From CAINDZ01 sp041908585 (GTDB lineage Bacteria; Krumholzibacteriota; Krumholzibacteriia; LZORAL124-64-63), in the NCBI GenBank assembly GCA_041908585.1, contig JAYRFB010000201.1, positions 3,830 through 67,829 of the forward strand: 64,000 bases of DNA, read 5' to 3'. The notes below the pieces were generated by a model. The model was not told where the DNA came from, made no database searches, and saw only the letters and a list, made by a program, of their open reading frames with translations. Numbering within the stretch: position 1 is the stretch's first letter; every line of letters starts with the position of its first letter. Positions 60,183 to 64,000 of this stretch are shown here, in pieces. Position numbers and translations under genes: made by a program.

Positions 60183-61385
60183 TCAGCGCCGCACGACCGG
60201 CCCGGGAAAGAGAAAGCGCGCGGCGGCGGGAAAGCGCCGCGCCCAGTACGACTCGTGGTGGCGAGCCCCCTCGTCCTCGACGACCAGCAGGTCCGAGCCC
60301 TCGCTGAAGCCGCGGCGCAACAGCGCCTCGCGGAGCGCTCGCAGGTCGTCGATCGCATCATCGGTACCGTTACCGTCACCGTCGCGCAGGTTGCCGCGCT
60401 CGCGCGTGCCCATGTCCACGTACAGGCGCACCGGCGGACGCTCACGCGCGGCCACCATCGCCAGCGGGCCCGCACCGGCCCAGCCCAGGCTGGGCGAGAA
60501 CGAAGCCAGCCGCCCGAACACGTCCGGGCGCGCCCACGCCGCATAGAGCGCCATGAGCCCGCCGAACGACGAGCCGCACAGGCCCGTGTGCCCCGGCCCG
60601 GGTTCGACGCGATAGGCCGCGGCTACCGCCGGCATCAGGTCGGTGACGATGGCGGCCAGGTGCGCGGCGGCGTGGCCGCCCGCGCTGCGACCGCCTGCCG
60701 GCGCCGACGGATCGGGTCCCGGCCAGGGTGTGTACTCGTCGGTCCGCAGTTCACCGCCGTTGGCCACGGCGACGACGATCAGCGGTTCCACTTCGCCCGA
60801 TTCGACGAGGCGTGCCAGCGACTCGTCGATCTCCCATTCGCCGGCGAAGCTGAGCGCGGCGTCGAAGGCGTTCTGCCCGTCCAGCACGTAGAGCACGGGG
60901 TAACGCCTTTCCGGCGCCGCATCGTAGCCCGGCGGCAACCAGACCCACACGCGACGGCCGCCCAGGAAGCCGGGCACCGCGAGCGGCCTGATGTCGCCGG
61001 TCGCGGTGGCGCGGGGCGCGCTGCCGTCGGCCCAGCGGGCCACGACCAGGCGCAGCGTCGTGTCGCGGTCGGCCACGTGAAGGCGGTTCTGCAGCTCCTC
61101 GCCGGCGGCACCCTTCTCCACGCGCTCCCAGCCGCCGAGCGTGAACTTGAACTGGAGGGGACGCCCGTCGGCGAACTCGGCCTGGTACGTCCAGGCACCG
61201 TCCGCGGCGCGCTGCAGGGCCCAGGCGGGGTCGCCCGGGTGCCAGCCCTGGAAGTCCCCGGCCAGGTGAACGGTCGCGGCGGGCGGGGTCCCCGCCGGCA
61301 CCGTGACCTCGAAGCGCACCGTCGCGCCGGCGGCCGGCCCCGCAGCCAGCCCGATCGCGAGGCAGATCCAGGTCTGGTTCCGCAT
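60183..61385 (-). CDS. exported esterase with N-terminal carbohydrate-binding (CBM48-like) domain
   Basis: 400 residues from ATG 61385 (AGGAGG 6 bases before). Signal peptide ending AGPAAG. Residues about 23-110 form an E-set/CBM48-like domain (VHLAGDFQGWHPGDPAWALQRAADG..., read in parts). The rest is an esterase-D-like alpha/beta hydrolase: RRYPVLYVLDGQNAFDAAL, LCGSSFGGLMALYAA (nucleophile Ser in GSSFGG), RHHESYWARRF (catalytic His). This layout is that of putative acetyl- or feruloyl-type esterases acting on glycans in the periplasm. Confidence 0.8.
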   Translation of the reverse strand: MRNQTWICLAIGLAAGPAAGATVRFEVTVPAGTPPAATVHLAGDFQGWHPGDPAWALQRAADGAWTYQAEFADGRPLQFKFTLGGWERVEKGAAGEELQNRLHVADRDTTLRLVVARWADGSAPRATATGDIRPLAVPGFLGGRRVWVWLPPGYDAAPERRYPVLYVLDGQNAFDAALSFAGEWEIDESLARLVESGEVEPLIVVAVANGGELRTDEYTPWPGPDPSAPAGGRSAGGHAAAHLAAIVTDLMPAVAAAYRVEPGPGHTGLCGSSFGGLMALYAAWARPDVFGRLASFSPSLGWAGAGPLAMVAARERPPVRLYVDMGTRERGNLRDGDGNGTDDAIDDLRALREALLRRGFSEGSDLLVVEDEGARHHESYWARRFPAAARFLFPGPVVRR

Positions 61386-61515
61386 GCTTCGCCTCCTGCC
61401 CGGCCGCACCCGGGCCGGCCGATCGCGCGGCATTTTTGCTGACGCGCCGGGTCCCGTTCGTCCACAATGGCGCCCGTGCGCCACCGCCACCGCTCCCGTT
61501 CGCGAAGAGGGTACC

Positions 61516-63123
61516 ATGAACCGCCTCGCCTGGCTCGACTGGCTCGTCGTCGCCGCCTACTTCCTGCTGGTGTTCGCCGTCGCCTGGCTGTACACGCGAC
61601 GCGAGCGCGTGCGCGAGACGTCCGGACAGTATTTCCTGGCCGGCCGCGACACCGGCTGGTTCGTGGTCGGCGCCTCGCTGTTCGCCTCCAACATCGGCTC
61701 CGAGCACCTGGTGGGGCTGGCGGGCACCGGCGCCGCCAGCGGTGTCGCCGTGGGGCAGTTCGAGGTGCTGGCCTCGCTGATCCTGCTGCTGCTGGGCTGG
61801 GTCTTCGTGCCCTTCTACCTGCGCAGCGGCGTCTCGACGATGCCGGAGTTCCTGGAGCGCCGTTACTCGCCGGCGGCGCGCTGGTACCTGGCAGTGATCT
61901 CGGTCGTGGGCTACGTGCTGACGAAGATCTCGGTGACGATCGCGGCCGGCGGCATCGTCTTCGGCGCGCTGATGGGCCTGGACTTCTGGGTCGGCGCGCT
62001 GGTCGTGATCGTGGCCACAGGTATCTACACCGTGCTTGGCGGGCTGCGCGCCGTGCTCATCACCGACACGGTGCAGCTGTTCGTGCTGCTGGGCGGGTCG
62101 CTGGCGCTGACGTTCGTCTCGGTCGATGCCCTGGGAGGCTGGTCGCAGCTGCGCGCCTCGGCCGGGCCGGGCTTCTTCGACATGTGGCAGCCGGCTTCGC
62201 ACCCGGACTTCCCCTGGACGGGCATCCTGCTGGGCGCGCCGATCCTGGGCGTCTGGTACTGGTGCACCGACCAGTTCATCGTGCAGCGCGTGCTGGCGGC
62301 GCGCAACCTGGACCACGCGCGCGGCGGCACCATCTTCGCCGGCTTCCTCAAGCTGCTGCCGGTGGTGCTGTTCGTGCTGCCGGGCGTGGCGGCCTACGGC
62401 CTGGTGCAGCAGGGGCGGCTCACGCTGGAGCGCCCCGACCAGGCGCTGCCGGCGCTGGTCACGGCGCTGCTGCCGGCAGGGCTGCGCGGTCTGGTGGTGG
62501 CGGGGCTGCTGGCGGCGCTGATGAGCTCGCTGTCGTCGGTGTTCAACTCGTGCTCGACGCTGATGACGTTCGATGTCTACCGCAAGCTGCGCCCGGCGGC
62601 CACCGAGCGGCAGCTGGTCGCCTTCGGGCAGCTGTCGACGGGCGTGCTGGTGCTGCTGGCGCTGGCCTGGATCCCGCTGATGGAGCGCATCTCCGGCCAG
62701 CTCTACCAGTACCTGCAGAGCGTGCAGGCGTACATCTCGCCGCCGATCGCCGCGGTGTTCCTGCTGGGCCTGTTCTGGACGCGGGTCAACGCGCGCGGCG
62801 CCATGGCCGCCCTCGGCGCCGGCTTCGTCCTGGGCGCCCTGCGCCTGGTGCTGGAGCTGAACGCCGGCTCCCTGTCCGGCCCGCTGCTGGCGTACGCGCG
62901 CCTGAACTTCCTGCATTTCGCGGCGCTGCTGTTCGCGATCTGCGCGGCGGTGCTGGTGCTGGCGAGCCTGACGGCGCCGGCGCCGGCGCGCGACAAGCTG
63001 GCGGGGTTGACGTATGCGACCGCCGGGCCGAACGTGGCTTCGCGCCGGCAGGGACTGCTGATCGGGTTGAGCGGAGCCGTGGTGCTGGGCGTGGCGGTCA
63101 CCTGGTGGGTGTTCCGCGGTTGA
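61516..63123 (+). CDS. sodium/sugar symporter (SSS/SGLT family)
   Basis: 535 residues, RBS AAGAGG. About 14 helices. SASNIGSEHLVG-like FASNIGSEHLVGLAGTGAASG, then GGLRAVLITDTVQLFVLL, ILGVWYWCTDQFIVQRVLAARNLDHARGG and AALMSSLSSVFNSCSTLMTFDVYRKL are hallmarks of SGLT-type members. Sugars are the most likely substrate. It is divergent from the esterase, 130 bases apart; the esterase could supply sugars. Confidence 0.92.
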   Translation: MNRLAWLDWLVVAAYFLLVFAVAWLYTRRERVRETSGQYFLAGRDTGWFVVGASLFASNIGSEHLVGLAGTGAASGVAVGQFEVLASLILLLLGWVFVPFYLRSGVSTMPEFLERRYSPAARWYLAVISVVGYVLTKISVTIAAGGIVFGALMGLDFWVGALVVIVATGIYTVLGGLRAVLITDTVQLFVLLGGSLALTFVSVDALGGWSQLRASAGPGFFDMWQPASHPDFPWTGILLGAPILGVWYWCTDQFIVQRVLAARNLDHARGGTIFAGFLKLLPVVLFVLPGVAAYGLVQQGRLTLERPDQALPALVTALLPAGLRGLVVAGLLAALMSSLSSVFNSCSTLMTFDVYRKLRPAATERQLVAFGQLSTGVLVLLALAWIPLMERISGQLYQYLQSVQAYISPPIAAVFLLGLFWTRVNARGAMAALGAGFVLGALRLVLELNAGSLSGPLLAYARLNFLHFAALLFAICAAVLVLASLTAPAPARDKLAGLTYATAGPNVASRRQGLLIGLSGAVVLGVAVTWWVFRG

Positions 63124-63146
63124 ACGACGCTTGAAAGGCCTGCCTC

Positions 63147-63710
63147 ATGACGGATGTTGCGCGCACGCGCCTGCTGGAGATGCTCCTGCAGGCTGGCCGG
63201 TTGAAGACGACGCCCCGCACGGGCTGGCACCAGCGCGGCGTGCCCGCGCCCGAGAGCGTGGCCGACCACAGCCACGGCGTGGCGTTGATCACGCTGGCGC
63301 TGCTCGACAGCGAGCCCGGGACGTTCGACCGCGCCCGCGCGCTTGCCATCGCGATCTCACATGACCTGGCCGAGAGCGTGACCGGCGACCTGTCGCTGGG
63401 CGCCTCGCGGCTGCTGCCGGCAGGGGCCAAGATGGCGGCCGAGGCCGCCGCGCTGGACGAACTGCTGGGCGGGCTGGGCTTCGCCGGCCGCTGGAAGGCC
63501 CTCTGGGCCGAGTTCGAGGAGCAGGCCTCGCCCGAAGCGAAGCTGGTGCGCGACGCCGACCGCCTGGACCTCCTGGCCACGGCGCTTTCGTACGAGCTGT
63601 CGTCGGGATCGCGCAGCCTGGAGGAATTCTGGCGCTTCGCGCCCGAGTCCGGCTTCACCTACGACACGAGCCGCGCCCTGGCGCGCGGCCTGAGGGAGCG
63701 CCGGCCATGA
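63147..63710 (+). CDS. HD-domain hydrolase (YfbR-like)
   Basis: 187 residues. VADHSHGVALITLALLDSE and AIAISHDLAESVTGDL carry the HD metal motif (His and Asp); LVRDADRLDLLATALSYEL has the later Asp. It resembles YfbR 5'-deoxynucleotidases and HDDC2-like proteins, which hydrolyse nucleoside monophosphates. It lies 23 bases after the symporter; the next gene starts inside its stop codon (ATGA). Confidence 0.88.
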   Translation: MTDVARTRLLEMLLQAGRLKTTPRTGWHQRGVPAPESVADHSHGVALITLALLDSEPGTFDRARALAIAISHDLAESVTGDLSLGASRLLPAGAKMAAEAAALDELLGGLGFAGRWKALWAEFEEQASPEAKLVRDADRLDLLATALSYELSSGSRSLEEFWRFAPESGFTYDTSRALARGLRERRP

Positions 63711-64000
63711 GGCTGTTCGCGGTCATGCTCGGCGGCACCGCCCCGGGCGCCAACACCGAACTGCACGACACCGTCTTCTGCGTGGGCGAGACGATCGAGT
63801 CGACCTACGAACAGCTGATGGGCCAGTGGTTCGGCTCGCTGCGCGGCGTGCACATCGACTCCTGGCTGCCGCTCGAGGTGGTGGATGGCCATCGTGTGGC
63901 GCTGCGCCCGGAGCCGCCGGCCGCAGGCGAACCGAAGCTGTGGTTCATCAACCTGGGCGCCTACCGCCACGGCCGCTTCGGCGAGCTGCACGAGGTGGCG
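63707..64000 (+). CDS. DUF1543-family protein (partial, 5' end)
   Basis: The first 98 residues, running off the window end. MRLFAVMLGGTAPGANTELHD is the DUF1543 start; FCVGETIESTYEQLMGQWFG and LWFINLGAYRHGRFGELHE follow. The role is unknown for the family. ATG overlaps the TGA of the HD gene (ATGA), so the two are translationally coupled. Confidence 0.85.
   Translation, partial: MRLFAVMLGGTAPGANTELHDTVFCVGETIESTYEQLMGQWFGSLRGVHIDSWLPLEVVDGHRVALRPEPPAAGEPKLWFINLGAYRHGRFGELHEVA

Overview
The window is a GC-rich, densely coded chromosomal segment from a Gram-negative bacterium. Outer-membrane proteins (a TonB-dependent receptor and an OmpA-family porin), many lipoproteins and signal-peptide proteins, and multihaem cytochromes all point that way. 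A FlgD-like/T9SS-like C-terminal Ig domain, MopE-type Asp/Cys repeats, SpoVR/PrkA genes in a non-sporulating-looking context and frequent GTG/TTG starts suggest a poorly cultured FCB-type (for example Krumholzibacteriota/Eisenbacteria/Gemmatimonadota-like) or deltaproteobacterial-type lineage. That placement is inference only. I saw no rRNA, tRNA, insertion sequence, prophage or CRISPR array.

Layout. 1-8.2 kb: the end of a malic enzyme/phosphotransacetylase gene, a glycosyltransferase-VanZ pair, Fe superoxide dismutase, a methyltransferase and two DinB-type proteins, an ArfB-like rescue factor, a cupin, and an ECF sigma factor with a membrane partner. 8.2-10 kb (minus): a radical SAM/SPASM maturase followed by a 62-residue Cys-containing peptide, a candidate RiPP system. 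10.2-17.7 kb: a sigma-54-like promoter in front of prkA-yeaH-spoVR-prkA-like, a four-gene stress kinase cluster with two divergent PrkA-family ATPases. 17.8-22.6 kb: a secreted beta-propeller lipoprotein with MopE repeats, galE, two small haem proteins and a thioesterase. 22.7-26.4 kb: an AT-rich promoter island and a three-gene Hmc/NrfD-type quinone-cytochrome complex (Tat-exported Fe-S protein, NrfD membrane subunit, 13-haem cytochrome). 26.5-31 kb: periplasmic thiol-redox proteins and an M16 protease.

31-44 kb: an alkyltransferase-symporter pair, a YaiI-like protein, a tandem secreted beta-carbonic anhydrase with a His-rich linker, a divergent pair of exported protein-repair enzymes (MsrA and isoaspartyl methyltransferase), a subtilase, two amino-acid/dicarboxylate transporters and an esterase lipoprotein. 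44.6-51.2 kb: long-form GMP synthase, a TonB-dependent receptor, a GH16 glucanase and a small secreted protein with an unusual C-terminal motif. 51.4-57.6 kb: a LON-domain protein, OmpA with thrombospondin-3 repeats, a CysQ-like phosphatase, an HI0933-type flavoprotein and a MarR regulator with three TTGACA-N6-TTGACA sites upstream. 57.9-64 kb: a lipoprotein, a second secreted protein carrying the same C-terminal motif, an esterase, a sodium/sugar symporter, an HD hydrolase and the start of a DUF1543 gene.

The most unusual items are the candidate RiPP locus, the double-PrkA cluster with its promoter, the shared C-terminal tag (W/L-G-x-I/L-K-x-L/M-F-R), the duplicated periplasmic carbonic anhydrase, the exported protein-repair pair and the repeated MarR-type operators. 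Functions come from motifs read by eye; no database search was run.
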